This document shows, one piece after another, positions 35,581-44,097 of a stretch of 64,000 bases of DNA. The notes under the pieces are model-generated. The model did not search any database, had not been told where the DNA came from, and was given only the letters and a program-made list of their open reading frames with translations. Source of the stretch: Clostridium sp. CAG:590 (GTDB taxonomy: Bacteria; Bacillota; Clostridia; Lachnospirales; Lachnospiraceae). Each line of letters opens with the position of its first letter. Within the stretch, counting starts at the first letter, position 1. A program made the position numbers and the translations under genes. The DNA lies in assembly GCA_000431135.1 (NCBI GenBank), contig HF987891.1, forward strand, positions 1-64,000, written 5' to 3'.

Positions 35581-36262
35581 AAGTAATACTGGTTATAAGA
35601 TTCACGCGATTCCCTACGCATAAGGATAAGCTGATACCGATCGTCTGGCTTCGATAGTGAACAAAATTACTGATCAGCAGGAGACTGTCTGCATTGGTGA
35701 GATGCAGTGGTTCCACCAGATTCTCTTCGTAAGGAAAGATGCGGATGGTCTGTGTGATGGTCAGTTCGTCCGGGATATCGTTCATTTCAAACAGGTAAGG
35801 AAACAGGGAAGTAGATTCCGGCTGTTGGAACATATAGGTAAGACCGATTGGCCGGCCGGCCACAGATTCTAACACATAATTGGAAACCAGATCGGCAAAG
35901 GCAGACGGTAATGCGGAATTAGCGGCAATATTGCGTACCTGTTCCGGAATGAAGGATATCTTTTCAGTGGTATATCCTTCGTTGATCAGAGTGCAGTCCC
36001 TATAAGGAAAACAGTAGTATAGTAATTCGCGGTCTGTCTTTGGCGGACAGAGGTAGTAACCACTTCCGGGATGCCGTTCAATGATCCCTTTACCGATCAG
36101 TACTTCTAATGCGTGGCGCAAAGTAACTCTTGTGACATTCAGCATGGTTGAAAAGTCGCGCTCCGAAGGAAGCTTGTCTCCCGGCTGCAGGTTGTGTTCA
36201 TCTATATATTGTTTTACCTGTTCTTCTATATCAAGACTTAATAGATTATACATTTTTGGCAT
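35570..36262 (-). CDS. GntR/HutC-family transcription regulator (first of a pair)
   Basis: A 230-residue regulator. The N-terminal winged helix carries PGDKLPSERDFSTMLNVTRVTLRHALEVLIGKGIIERHPGSG (quoted in parts, ~27-70), the GntR signature. The rest is a UTRA-type ligand domain (FMFQQ-like core, 90-230). AGGAGG precedes the ATG on the minus strand. It is 29 nt downstream of a second GntR gene, and both diverge from the sugar PTS operon. Having two HutC-type regulators in tandem is uncommon and suggests either paralogous ligands or a heteromeric switch. Confidence 0.9.
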   Translation of the reverse strand: MPKMYNLLSLDIEEQVKQYIDEHNLQPGDKLPSERDFSTMLNVTRVTLRHALEVLIGKGIIERHPGSGYYLCPPKTDRELLYYCFPYRDCTLINEGYTTEKISFIPEQVRNIAANSALPSAFADLVSNYVLESVAGRPIGLTYMFQQPESTSLFPYLFEMNDIPDELTITQTIRIFPYEENLVEPLHLTNADSLLLISNFVHYRSQTIGISLSLCVGNRVNLITSITLPE

Positions 36263-36291
36263 GTTGAAAAGCCTCCTTGTGGATAAATCAT

Positions 36292-37032
36292 TTAGAATAA
36301 CTGGGATGACAAGTGGAATTCGCCGTTGCGGATAATGCCATCTGTGTAATATTTGGCAAAGGTGGGAACTACCATAACTTCGGTATGCTCTGCTACCAGA
36401 CCGTCCTTTGTGGATGAGGTGATCTCGATCGAAACGATGGGGCTGCCTTCTTCTAAACCAAGTAAGCGTGCAAAGGTATTATATGTTCTGGAAGAAGAAA
36501 ATACATGCCGGATCGTATGGATATGTATCTTGTTGATCGAAAACATATCGTATAAGGAGTATACCTGAAAATCGATCTGATCCTCATTCTGAATGCTCTC
36601 GTGCAGAATGGTTGTATTCTCTATGGAAATAGGTATGTTATTGCCACTTCGTAAACGAACGATCTGGAACATCCCGGTATCGTCCGGTACGTGAAAAATA
36701 TTGGAATACTTATGACCGGCAGCCCTTGTCTTAGTTGTAAGCACCTTGGAATTCGGAGTATAACCGGCCTGCCATAACAATTCACTCATTCCTTTGAAAT
36801 GAATGGCGGAATCATCAATGTCAGTCTTGATCACATAGGTTCCTTTTCCCTGTACCCGTTTGAGAAGTCCTTCTTCGATCAAGAGATCGATTGCATTGCG
36901 TATGACATTACGGTTTACCTGTAATGTCTGTACCAGATCTCTTTCGGAAGGAATGGTAGTGCCGTAGGCGTATGTTTTATCTAATATATGTTCCCGGATG
37001 ATCTGGGATACTTCTGTTGCATTGTCTGACAT
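36292..37032 (-). CDS. GntR/HutC-family transcription regulator (second of a pair)
   Basis: A 246-residue regulator. The GntR winged helix (GTTIPSERDLVQTLQVNRNVIRNAIDLLIEEGLLKRVQGKGTY in parts, ~24-67) is followed by a UTRA ligand-binding domain ending in VEHTEV-like and VPTFAKYY segments. The frame is open to 37359, but AGGAGAACGAT before the ATG at 37032 gives the true start; upstream residues are non-conserved hydrophobic sequence. It faces the frlB-PTS operon across 302 nt that hold a promoter and three TGGTAYATT motifs. It is the best candidate for the operon's repressor, with a phosphorylated sugar or Amadori compound as inducer (inferred). Confidence 0.9.
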   Translation of the reverse strand: MSDNATEVSQIIREHILDKTYAYGTTIPSERDLVQTLQVNRNVIRNAIDLLIEEGLLKRVQGKGTYVIKTDIDDSAIHFKGMSELLWQAGYTPNSKVLTTKTRAAGHKYSNIFHVPDDTGMFQIVRLRSGNNIPISIENTTILHESIQNEDQIDFQVYSLYDMFSINKIHIHTIRHVFSSSRTYNTFARLLGLEEGSPIVSIEITSSTKDGLVAEHTEVMVVPTFAKYYTDGIIRNGEFHLSSQLF

Positions 37033-37173
37033 ATCGTTCTCCTGTTCCACATTATCTATCCTGTAAGCAATGTACTGCGTATTGCTGTATAAGATAGATA
37101 GGTGTTGTGCTCTGCTAAATACTAGACATATTATAACAGAATTTATCTGGAAAAGAAAGAGAAAAACATAAAT

Positions 37174-37258
37174 TGGTATATTAAAAATGCATCTGGTAAA
37201 ACAATTGGTACATTTTAAATAAAAAGTGGTTGACACAAAGAATATAAGGTGGTATATT
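37174..37258 (+). promoter_or_regulatory. PTS operon promoter with three TGGTAYATT operator motifs
   Basis: TTGACA (37230-37235), 17 nt and TATATT (37253-37258) form a near-consensus promoter. The 9-mer TGGTAYATT occurs at 37174, 37206 and 37250; the last overlaps the -10 box. This is consistent with repression by one of the divergent GntR proteins. An AAGTGGTTnnnA repeat also flanks the promoter. Confidence 0.6.
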
Positions 37259-37334
37259 ATAAACACAAAGTGGTTATGAACTTTTATATGTGCGCACATC
37301 AGGATCAAATTTAATTTTAGGAGGATGATAAGAG

Positions 37335-38348
37335 ATGTATGGATTTGAGAATGAAACATATTTAAGTGTATTGAATGGAGCAGTTAACAATATTCCAAAG
37401 ATTGCAGAGGTGGTTGATCAGGCATATGCAAAGGGATATGACAATGTATTTTTAGTAGGAACCGGCGGAACTTATTCTATGGTAAGCCCTCTTGCTTATA
37501 TGTTGAAGACCAATTCTACAGTGGAATGGTATTATGAGATCGCAGCCGAGTTAGTAGCTGCAAAGCCAAAGAAGTTATCCGATCGTTCGCTTCTTATTAC
37601 AGCGTCTCTTTCCGGTACAACCAAGGAGACGATCGCAGCAGCAGAATATGCGAAGAGTGTAGGAGCACAGGTAATCTCCTTTGTAGGAGAAGAGGATTGT
37701 CCACTTGGTGCAGCATCTACTTATGTGATCGCAAATGCAGCATCCAACGATAACCTGGTAGAAGATATGTATATTCACATGTTTGCGTTAGGTGCATTGA
37801 TCATGAAGAAGAATGGAGAGTTCCCGGAGTGTGATCGTTTCTTAGAGACACTTAAGAAGATGCCGGAAGCATTATTGAAGGTACGTGAGCAGAATGATGA
37901 GAGAGCGTTAGCATTTGCCGAGAAGCACAAGGATACGAAGTTCCATATGTGTATCGGAGCCGGTAATACATGGGGTGAGACATATTGTTTTGCTATGTGT
38001 GTATTAGAGGAGATGCAGTGGATCGCAACCAAGTCTATTCATGCTGCAGAGTTCTTCCATGGAACAATTGAGATGACAGAGAAGGATATGAGTTTCATGT
38101 TATTCAAGGGTGAAGATGAGACCCGCCCATTGGTTGACAGAGTAGAGGCATTTGTGAGAAGATATTCAGACGTAGTAGAAGTATGGGATACCAAAGATTA
38201 CAAGTTAGAGGGCATCGATGAAGATATGAGAAAGTTTGTCGCACCGATGGTATTGGCAGCTCAGAATGAGAGAATCAGTGCTCATTTTGAACATGTCAGA
38301 GATCATAATCTGGATATCAGAAGATATTATAGAACAGTAGAATATTAG
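37335..38348 (+). CDS. SIS-domain sugar-phosphate deglycase/isomerase (FrlB-like)
   Basis: A 337-residue protein with two SIS domains. It resembles FrlB/GfrF fructosamine-6-phosphate deglycases: the GTGGTYSM phosphate loop near residue 36, ASLSGTTKET, AAEFFHGTIEM (cf. FrlB SGEFRHGPLE) and a C-terminus ending RRYYRTVEY, very like FrlB's. FrlB splits the phosphorylated Amadori product into glucose-6-phosphate and free amino acid. AGGAGG precedes the ATG. It opens an operon with a complete mannose-family PTS, the layout of Salmonella gfr. The exact substrate (fructose-lysine, glucose-lysine, fructose-asparagine or another aminosugar) is not determined. Confidence 0.8.
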   Translation: MYGFENETYLSVLNGAVNNIPKIAEVVDQAYAKGYDNVFLVGTGGTYSMVSPLAYMLKTNSTVEWYYEIAAELVAAKPKKLSDRSLLITASLSGTTKETIAAAEYAKSVGAQVISFVGEEDCPLGAASTYVIANAASNDNLVEDMYIHMFALGALIMKKNGEFPECDRFLETLKKMPEALLKVREQNDERALAFAEKHKDTKFHMCIGAGNTWGETYCFAMCVLEEMQWIATKSIHAAEFFHGTIEMTEKDMSFMLFKGEDETRPLVDRVEAFVRRYSDVVEVWDTKDYKLEGIDEDMRKFVAPMVLAAQNERISAHFEHVRDHNLDIRRYYRTVEY

Positions 38349-38369
38349 AATCAGATAGGAGAGATGGCG

Positions 38370-38795
38370 ATGAGAAGATTATTGATAGCAACGCATGGCA
38401 GATTTGCGGAAGGAATCAAAGAGACATTGAACTTTATATTGGGACAGACGCAGGCTGTCGATGTGATCTGTGCTTATGTAGAACCGGATTTTGATATGGA
38501 CCGGGTTGCAAAAGAACAGATGGAAGCATTGTCAGAACAGGATGAGCTGATCGTAGCTGCAGACCTGTTTGGCGGAAGTGTTGCCAATAAGTTCTCAGAG
38601 TATATCTCAAACGGTAACGTATATGTAATTACAGGAATGAACCTTCCTTTGCTGATCGAACTGACCGGTTCGTTGGAGGATGACAGACCGGTAGAAGAGA
38701 TTATTGCAGAGGCAATTGAGTCGGCGAAGGAAGGTATTGTGAATGTGAACCAGGTGTTGGGAGAGGCATTGGATACAGAGGAGGATGATTTTTAA
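38370..38795 (+). CDS. PTS EIIA component, mannose/fructose/sorbose family
   Basis: A 141-residue cytoplasmic phosphocarrier. The phospho-accepting His is H9 in IATHGRFAEGI; DLFGGSVANKF is the conserved second block. ATGs occur at 38364 and 38370. GGAG at 38358-38361 leaves 2 and 8 nt, so 38370 is preferred. It accepts phosphate from HPr and passes it to EIIB. Its stop overlaps the EIIB start by 1 nt. Confidence 0.92.
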   Translation: MRRLLIATHGRFAEGIKETLNFILGQTQAVDVICAYVEPDFDMDRVAKEQMEALSEQDELIVAADLFGGSVANKFSEYISNGNVYVITGMNLPLLIELTGSLEDDRPVEEIIAEAIESAKEGIVNVNQVLGEALDTEEDDF

Positions 38796-39265
38796 TGGTT
38801 AAATTAGTAAGAGTGGATGAAAGATTAGTACATGGTCAGGTTGCATTTGCATGGACCAATTCCTTAGCGGCAGATTGTATATTTGTAGTAAATGATGCCG
38901 TGTCAAAAGACAAGTTAAGAGCAACTTCTCTGAAATTAGCAGCTCCGGCAGGTGTGAAGTTTGTTGCCAAGTCAGTCGATGATGCGATTGCAGCATTGAA
39001 GTCCGGCAAGACAGATAAGTATAAGCTGTTCATTGTTGTGGATAACACGGCAGATGCACTTCGCCTGGTCAAGGAGGTAGAAGCTGTAGATCACATTAAT
39101 CTTGGCAATATGAAGGTGAAAGACGGAACGAAGACGTGGACGAATTCGATTGCCGTAACAGATGCAGATATTTCCAATATTAAGGAGATGATCGCAGCGG
39201 GTGCTGAAGTTGAATGCCGACCGGTTCCAACAGAGAAGAAGATCATGGCAGAAAGCCTGATCTAG
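38795..39265 (+). CDS. PTS EIIB component, mannose/fructose/sorbose family
   Basis: A 156-residue EIIB with the active-site His in VDERLVHGQVAFAW (H13). It transfers the phosphoryl group to the incoming sugar in the EIIC-EIID channel. IIB domains of this family are separate proteins in many Firmicutes, as here. Overlap with EIIA by a single base (TAATG) indicates coupled translation. Confidence 0.94.
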   Translation: MVKLVRVDERLVHGQVAFAWTNSLAADCIFVVNDAVSKDKLRATSLKLAAPAGVKFVAKSVDDAIAALKSGKTDKYKLFIVVDNTADALRLVKEVEAVDHINLGNMKVKDGTKTWTNSIAVTDADISNIKEMIAAGAEVECRPVPTEKKIMAESLI

Positions 39266-39281
39266 AGGAAGGAGATTATAT

Positions 39282-40034
39282 ATGGTAGTAAAAGCATTAT
39301 TAGTGGCATTAGTGGCATTTTTGGCATCCATTGACGAGCAGACCTTTGGTGCCTGCATGATGTCACGTCCATTATTTACAGGTCCGATCATTGGTTTGAT
39401 CATGGGAGATATGACAACAGGAATTATTATGGGTGCATCGTTAGAGGCCATGTTCATGGGTTCCATTATGGTAGGAAGTGCGGTTCCTCCGGAGGTATAT
39501 GCATCAAGTGTACTTAGTATTGCGGTAGCAATTCAATCCGGAGCCGGTGTCGGAACTGCTGTTGCGTTAGCACTTCCGTTATCTGTTTTCTTACAGATGT
39601 GGAGAAACTTCTGTTATGCGATTCCGGGAAGCTGGGCAGGTAAGCAGATTGATAAGGCGGTAAATGAGAGAAACTTAAAGAAGGCCAATCTGTTACATTT
39701 AACAGTGGTACCATTGTCGATCGGTATTCCGTCAGCACTGCTTGTATTCGTTGCGGTGGCATTTGGTGCAGATACGATCAATAGTGTATTGAATCTGATT
39801 CCGGATGTAGTAATGGATGGTTTCAATGTAGCAGCGGGAGTTCTGTCCTGTGTAGGACTTGCTCTGTTAATTAAGATGATGTCTAACAATAAGATCATGC
39901 CATTTTTATTCATTGGCTTTATTGCCGTTATGTACCTTGGAATGGATGTAATCGGAGTAGCGGTTGCCGGACTTTGTATGGCATTGATTGCAGTTAACAG
40001 CATGAAATTTGAAGAAGCAGAGGAGGATTTCTAA
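39282..40034 (+). CDS. PTS EIIC component, mannose/fructose/sorbose family
   Basis: Integral membrane permease of 250 residues with about seven to eight helices. Typical signatures are GPIIGLIMGDMTTGIIMGASLEAMFMG (in parts, residues ~30-60) and SAVPPEVYASSVL. It forms the sugar channel with EIID. AAGGAG precedes the ATG. Its stop overlaps the EIID start by 1 nt. Confidence 0.94.
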   Translation: MVVKALLVALVAFLASIDEQTFGACMMSRPLFTGPIIGLIMGDMTTGIIMGASLEAMFMGSIMVGSAVPPEVYASSVLSIAVAIQSGAGVGTAVALALPLSVFLQMWRNFCYAIPGSWAGKQIDKAVNERNLKKANLLHLTVVPLSIGIPSALLVFVAVAFGADTINSVLNLIPDVVMDGFNVAAGVLSCVGLALLIKMMSNNKIMPFLFIGFIAVMYLGMDVIGVAVAGLCMALIAVNSMKFEEAEEDF

Positions 40035-40858
40035 TGGAGAAGAAAGAACAACAATCAACAGAGATTATGACAGCCAAAGACTATCGGAGCATTTTCTGGA
40101 GATCCTTCACGATTCAAAGCTCCTGGTCATTTGATAAAATGATGGCATATGGATATATGTATGCAATTGAGAAACCGCTTCGTAAGATATATCCGAATGA
40201 TGATGATTTCTATGCAGCACTGAAACGGCATACCGAAACCTTTAATATTACACCACATGTATCACCTTTTGTAATGACATTAGGTGTTGCCATGGAAGAA
40301 GAAAATGCAAAGAATAAGGATTTTGATACAGAATCCATCAATAATGTTAAGGTAGGTCTGATGGGACCGTTGTCCGGAATTGGCGATTCTTTCTTCTGGG
40401 GAACATTCCGTGTCATTGCTGCAGGTATTGGTATCGGACTTGCAAAGCAGGGAAATATATTGGGAGCAATTCTGTATTTTCTGATCTATACCTCTATTCA
40501 TTTCCTGACCAAGATCCTTGCAGGAAAATATGGATATAAACTGGGTACCAAGTTCTTAGAGAATGCTTCCGAAAATCATATGATGGAGAAGTTATCTTAT
40601 GGAGCATCCATACTTGGATTAACTGTAATTGGTGCCATGATCGGTACAATGGTCTCGCTACAGACAACATTATCCTTTACCCTGTCGGGGACAGAGACTA
40701 CGTTGCAATCGATCTTTGATCAGATATTCCCGGGATTATTACCTCTTGGGGCAACCTTCTTATGCGTATGGCTATATAAGAAGAATGTGAAGACAATATA
40801 TATTATTCTTGGAATCTTTGTATTGAGTATTCTTGGATGTATGATAGGAATTTTCTAG
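40034..40858 (+). CDS. PTS EIID component, mannose/fructose/sorbose family
   Basis: A 274-residue EIID, unique to the mannose-type PTS. It has a cytoplasmic N-terminal region (DYRSIFWRSFTIQSSWSFD), the conserved HTETFNITPHVSPFVMTLGVAMEEE block (in parts, ~65-95), GPLSGIGDSFFWGT, and C-terminal membrane helices. The set EIIA-IIB-IIC-IID is complete, so the transporter should be functional. Confidence 0.95.
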   Translation: MEKKEQQSTEIMTAKDYRSIFWRSFTIQSSWSFDKMMAYGYMYAIEKPLRKIYPNDDDFYAALKRHTETFNITPHVSPFVMTLGVAMEEENAKNKDFDTESINNVKVGLMGPLSGIGDSFFWGTFRVIAAGIGIGLAKQGNILGAILYFLIYTSIHFLTKILAGKYGYKLGTKFLENASENHMMEKLSYGASILGLTVIGAMIGTMVSLQTTLSFTLSGTETTLQSIFDQIFPGLLPLGATFLCVWLYKKNVKTIYIILGIFVLSILGCMIGIF

Positions 40859-40859
40859 T

Positions 40860-41510
40860 ATGTTAGTTATATTTGATATTGATGGAACCCTGAACATGAC
40901 AGAGACATATGGTATTGCCGCATATCATAAAGCATTAGAACAGATGGGAGCGGATCATTTTACGGATGAACAGCTGCGTGACCGTATCGGTGCAACCTTT
41001 ACAGAGGATGTAAAGTACTTCTTTGGAGAGAGAGCAGAGGAACTGATAGATGAATTCTCTGCGTTAATTGAGCAATTATGGTTTGCAGAGGTAGAAGAAA
41101 AGGCACAGTTGTTTCCGGGTGTCTTGCAAATGTTACATAGTCTGAAGGAGAATGGACATCAGCTGGCCATCTGTTCAAATGCAACAGAAGAAGAGATTGC
41201 AGTTATTCTTAAGGCTTTGCGTATAGAGCAGGAGTTTGAACATGTGCAGGGTCTTACTCCGAAAGACAGTAAAGCGGATAGTCTCCGGGTATTATTACAA
41301 CGTGTTCAGCCGGAACAGGCTGTTATGGTTGGCGACCGGTTTTATGATATGCAGGCAGCCAATGGGAATCATATCCCGTTCATAGGGTGTCTGTATGGAT
41401 ATGGAGCAGAACGTGAATTGGATGCGGCACGATATTGTGTTGCGGAACCATGTGAGATTCCAATTGTTGTAGAGCGGATGGCAGCCAATAAGAATAAGGT
41501 TTCCGTATAG
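40860..41510 (+). CDS. HAD-superfamily phosphatase of the PTS operon
   Basis: A 216-residue HAD hydrolase. Motif I is FDIDGTLNMTE (D6, D8), motif II ICSNATEE, motif III region LTPKDSKADSL, and motif IV MVGDRFYDMQAA. It starts 1 nt after the EIID stop, so it belongs to the operon. A sugar-phosphate phosphatase that relieves phospho-sugar accumulation or trims the deglycase product is the likely role; the substrate is not known. Lengthy cap residues place it in the phosphoglycolate phosphatase-like group. Confidence 0.85.
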   Translation: MLVIFDIDGTLNMTETYGIAAYHKALEQMGADHFTDEQLRDRIGATFTEDVKYFFGERAEELIDEFSALIEQLWFAEVEEKAQLFPGVLQMLHSLKENGHQLAICSNATEEEIAVILKALRIEQEFEHVQGLTPKDSKADSLRVLLQRVQPEQAVMVGDRFYDMQAANGNHIPFIGCLYGYGAERELDAARYCVAEPCEIPIVVERMAANKNKVSV

Positions 41511-41582
41511 TAAGTAAAACGAGTTAATATATAATATTAACAAATTTAAAGATAAGTTTAAGTAGATTTTACCTGTTTTCTC

Positions 41583-41611
41583 TTGCGTAATCTATGCATC
41601 TACAGTATAAT
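41583..41611 (+). promoter_or_regulatory. Sigma-A promoter of the DUF5684 gene
   Basis: TTGCGT (41583-41588), 17 nt, perfect TATAAT (41606-41611), about 50 nt before the start at 41663. Confidence 0.65.
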
Positions 41612-41662
41612 AATACATACTTCGACGTGATTCGGAGAATATTATATAATGAGGTGGAAGAT

Positions 41663-42097
41663 ATGTATAGTTATGATTCAGCTATGTTGGCAGCCGTTGC
41701 GGGTATGCTTGGTGTGATCGTAGTAGCGATGATTGTGTGGATTATAATTGCAGTTATCGCGAACTGGAGAATTTTTACGAAAGCCGGAGAAGATGGATGG
41801 AAGTGTTTAATTCCGTTTTACAATCAGTATGTACGGTTTGGTTTTACCTGGGACACTACATATTTCTGGGTTGTTTTGGGAATTGCAGTAGTGGGCAGCA
41901 TTATTACAGCCCTTAAGATTCCGGTAATCGGTTCATTGCTGAGTATTGCAAGTGCAGTGATCAATATCATTTCCCTGCATAAGTTATCTAAGGCGTTTGG
42001 TCATGATGTAGGATTTACATTAGGCTTAATCTTTTTGAATCCAATCTTTATTTTGATCCTTGCATTTGGTGGATCAGAATACATTGGACCACAGTAA
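41663..42097 (+). CDS. DUF5684-type membrane protein
   Basis: A 144-residue protein with about four membrane helices. The segment KAGEDGWKCLIPFYNQY between helices 1 and 2 is the hallmark of DUF5684 proteins, common in Clostridia and sometimes fused to signal peptidases. Function unknown. The frame is open from 41594, but GAGGTGGAAG before the ATG at 41663 marks the start. It is monocistronic, with its own promoter and a strong terminator. Confidence 0.82.
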   Translation: MYSYDSAMLAAVAGMLGVIVVAMIVWIIIAVIANWRIFTKAGEDGWKCLIPFYNQYVRFGFTWDTTYFWVVLGIAVVGSIITALKIPVIGSLLSIASAVINIISLHKLSKAFGHDVGFTLGLIFLNPIFILILAFGGSEYIGPQ

Positions 42098-42131
42098 GAA
42101 ATTACTGTACAAACAATTTGAAAGAAGTTAT

Positions 42132-42168
42132 AATAATGCGTGAGTGTGATTGCTCACGCATTATTTGT
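42132..42168 (+). terminator. Terminator after the DUF5684 gene
   Basis: AATAATGCGTGAG (42132-42144) and CTCACGCATTATT (42153-42165) form a perfect 13-bp stem with an 8-nt loop, followed by TTG. It separates this gene from aspS. Confidence 0.85.
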
Positions 42169-42225
42169 GTATAATGAGGAATTGTGATACGCAATTTCCT
42201 GAAAGAAACGATATAGGAGGCAATT

Positions 42226-44019
42226 ATGGCAGAGTCAATGAAGGGGTTGCACAGAACCCACAGATGTACAGAAGTCAGTAGCAAGAATGTTAATGAGACC
42301 GTTACCGTAATGGGATGGGTGCAGAAGAGTCGTAACAAGGGTGGTATCATTTTTGTGGATCTTCGTGACCGCAGCGGTATCTTGCAGGTAATCTTTGAAG
42401 AGGATAAATGTGGCAGTGAGAGTTTTGCAAAGGCAGAGAAGTTAAGAAGTGAATATGTCGTTGCGATTACAGGTGAGGTTGCACTTCGTGCAGGTGGAAT
42501 CAATAAGAACTTGGCAACTGGTGATATTGAGATCATTGCAAAGGATATCCGGATTCTTTCCGAGGCGGAGACACCTCCATTTCCAATTGAGGAGAATTCC
42601 AAGACAAAGGAAGAAGTTCGTCTGAAGTATCGTACGTTAGATCTTCGCCGCCCGGATTTACAGCGTAATCTGATCCTTAGAAGCAAGGTAGTAAGCATTA
42701 TCCGTAACTTCTTAGCAGAAGAAGGATTTTTGGAGATCGAGACACCAATTCTTAATAAGTCAACTCCGGAGGGAGCAAGAGATTATCTGGTGCCAAGCCG
42801 TGTGCATCCGGGAAGCTTCTATGCGTTGCCACAGTCACCACAGATCTTCAAGCAGTTGTTGATGGCAGCCGGATATGACCGTTATTATCAGGTGGCCAAA
42901 TGTTTCCGTGACGAGGATCTTCGTGCAGACCGTCAGCCGGAATTCACACAGATTGATATGGAGTTATCTTTTGTAGATATTGAAGACGTATTAGATGTCA
43001 ATGAGCGTTTACTTGCCAGAGTATTCAAAGAGGCAATTGGCGTAGACGTGCCGCTTCCGCTTCAGAGAATGACCTGGGCAGAGGCAATGGAACGGTTTGG
43101 TTCCGATAAGCCGGATATCCGTTTTGGTATGGAATTAGTCAATGTAACGGATGTGGTAAAGGATTGTGACTTTGTTGTATTCAAGGGAGCAATCGAGAAT
43201 GGTGGTTCTGTCCGTGGTATCAATGTCAAGGGACAGGGTGCAATGCCGCGTAAGAAGATTGATGCTTTAGTGGATTTTGCAAAGGGTTATGGTGCAAAGG
43301 GTCTTGCTTATATTGCAATTCATGAAGATGGAAGTATCAAGTCTTCCTTTGCCAAGTTCATGAAGGATGAAGAGATGGACGCTTTGGTGAAGGCAATGGA
43401 CGGACAGCCGGGAGATCTGTTATTATTTGCGGCTGACCGGGATAAGATCGTATTCTCCGTACTTGGAGCATTACGTTGCGAGCTGGCAGACCAGTTAGAG
43501 TTGGTAAGTAAGGATGATTATCGTTTCTTATGGGTAACGGAGTTCCCTGTATTTGAGTGGTCCGATGAAGAGAACCGCTATATGGCAATGCATCATCCAT
43601 TTACCATGCCAATGGAAGAAGATCTTGACCTGTTAGATAGCGATATGGGTAAGGCAAGAGCCAAAGCATATGATATCGTTTTAAATGGTGTCGAGCTTGG
43701 TGGTGGTTCTGTCCGTATCCATCAGGACGATATTCAGGAGAAGATGTTCAAGCTTCTCGGAATCAGTGAAGAAGATGCACATGACCGTTTTGGATTCCTG
43801 TTGACAGCATTTAAGTATGGTGTACCACCACACGCAGGATTAGCATTTGGATTAGACCGTATGATCATGTTAATGACCGGAGCAGATTCTATCCGTGACG
43901 TGATCGCATTCCCGAAAGTAAAAGATGCTAGCTGTCTGATGAGTAATGCACCGGATAAGGTAGATGCCAAGCAGTTAGAGGAACTTTGTATTAAGGTAGA
44001 GATACCGGCAGAGGAATAA
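42226..44019 (+). CDS. aspS: Aspartyl-tRNA synthetase
   Basis: Class IIb synthetase of 597 residues, bacterial length with the GAD insertion. It has an N-terminal OB-fold anticodon domain (VMGWVQKSRNKGGIIFVDLRDRSG in parts), motif 2 FRDEDLRADRQPEFTQIDME (~224-243), the GAD domain (~280-410), and motif 3 AGLAFGLDRMIMLM near the end. AGGAGG precedes the ATG. No T-box leader is visible in the 128 nt upstream. A terminator follows at 44030. It charges tRNA-Asp; whether it also mischarges tRNA-Asn cannot be judged from the window. Confidence 0.97.
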   Translation: MAESMKGLHRTHRCTEVSSKNVNETVTVMGWVQKSRNKGGIIFVDLRDRSGILQVIFEEDKCGSESFAKAEKLRSEYVVAITGEVALRAGGINKNLATGDIEIIAKDIRILSEAETPPFPIEENSKTKEEVRLKYRTLDLRRPDLQRNLILRSKVVSIIRNFLAEEGFLEIETPILNKSTPEGARDYLVPSRVHPGSFYALPQSPQIFKQLLMAAGYDRYYQVAKCFRDEDLRADRQPEFTQIDMELSFVDIEDVLDVNERLLARVFKEAIGVDVPLPLQRMTWAEAMERFGSDKPDIRFGMELVNVTDVVKDCDFVVFKGAIENGGSVRGINVKGQGAMPRKKIDALVDFAKGYGAKGLAYIAIHEDGSIKSSFAKFMKDEEMDALVKAMDGQPGDLLLFAADRDKIVFSVLGALRCELADQLELVSKDDYRFLWVTEFPVFEWSDEENRYMAMHHPFTMPMEEDLDLLDSDMGKARAKAYDIVLNGVELGGGSVRIHQDDIQEKMFKLLGISEEDAHDRFGFLLTAFKYGVPPHAGLAFGLDRMIMLMTGADSIRDVIAFPKVKDASCLMSNAPDKVDAKQLEELCIKVEIPAEE

Positions 44020-44029
44020 ACAAAAGCGA

Positions 44030-44060
44030 GGGATTGTTTCGTAAGAAGCAATCCCTTTTC
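44030..44060 (+). terminator. aspS terminator
   Basis: GGGATTGTTTC (44030-44040) pairs with GAAGCAATCCC (44045-44055), 11 bp with one wobble and loop GTAA, then TTTTCT. Confidence 0.88.
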
Positions 44061-44097
44061 TAGATAATAGATTGTTTTTTTGAAAGGGAGGCATTAC

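Noticed and set aside
36292..37359. 355-residue version of the second GntR regulator
   Set aside because: The extra N-terminal ~109 residues are hydrophobic and would cross the promoter of the divergent operon. A proper ribosome site precedes the ATG at 37032.
41523..41541. GTTAATAT-ATA-ATATTAAC palindrome as an operator
   Set aside because: Very AT-rich, single copy and just after the HAD stop; it is likely a weak terminator or chance.
42098..42225. T-box leader before aspS
   Set aside because: Only a terminator hairpin of the previous gene is seen; no specifier stem or T-box sequence. The same holds upstream of hisS.
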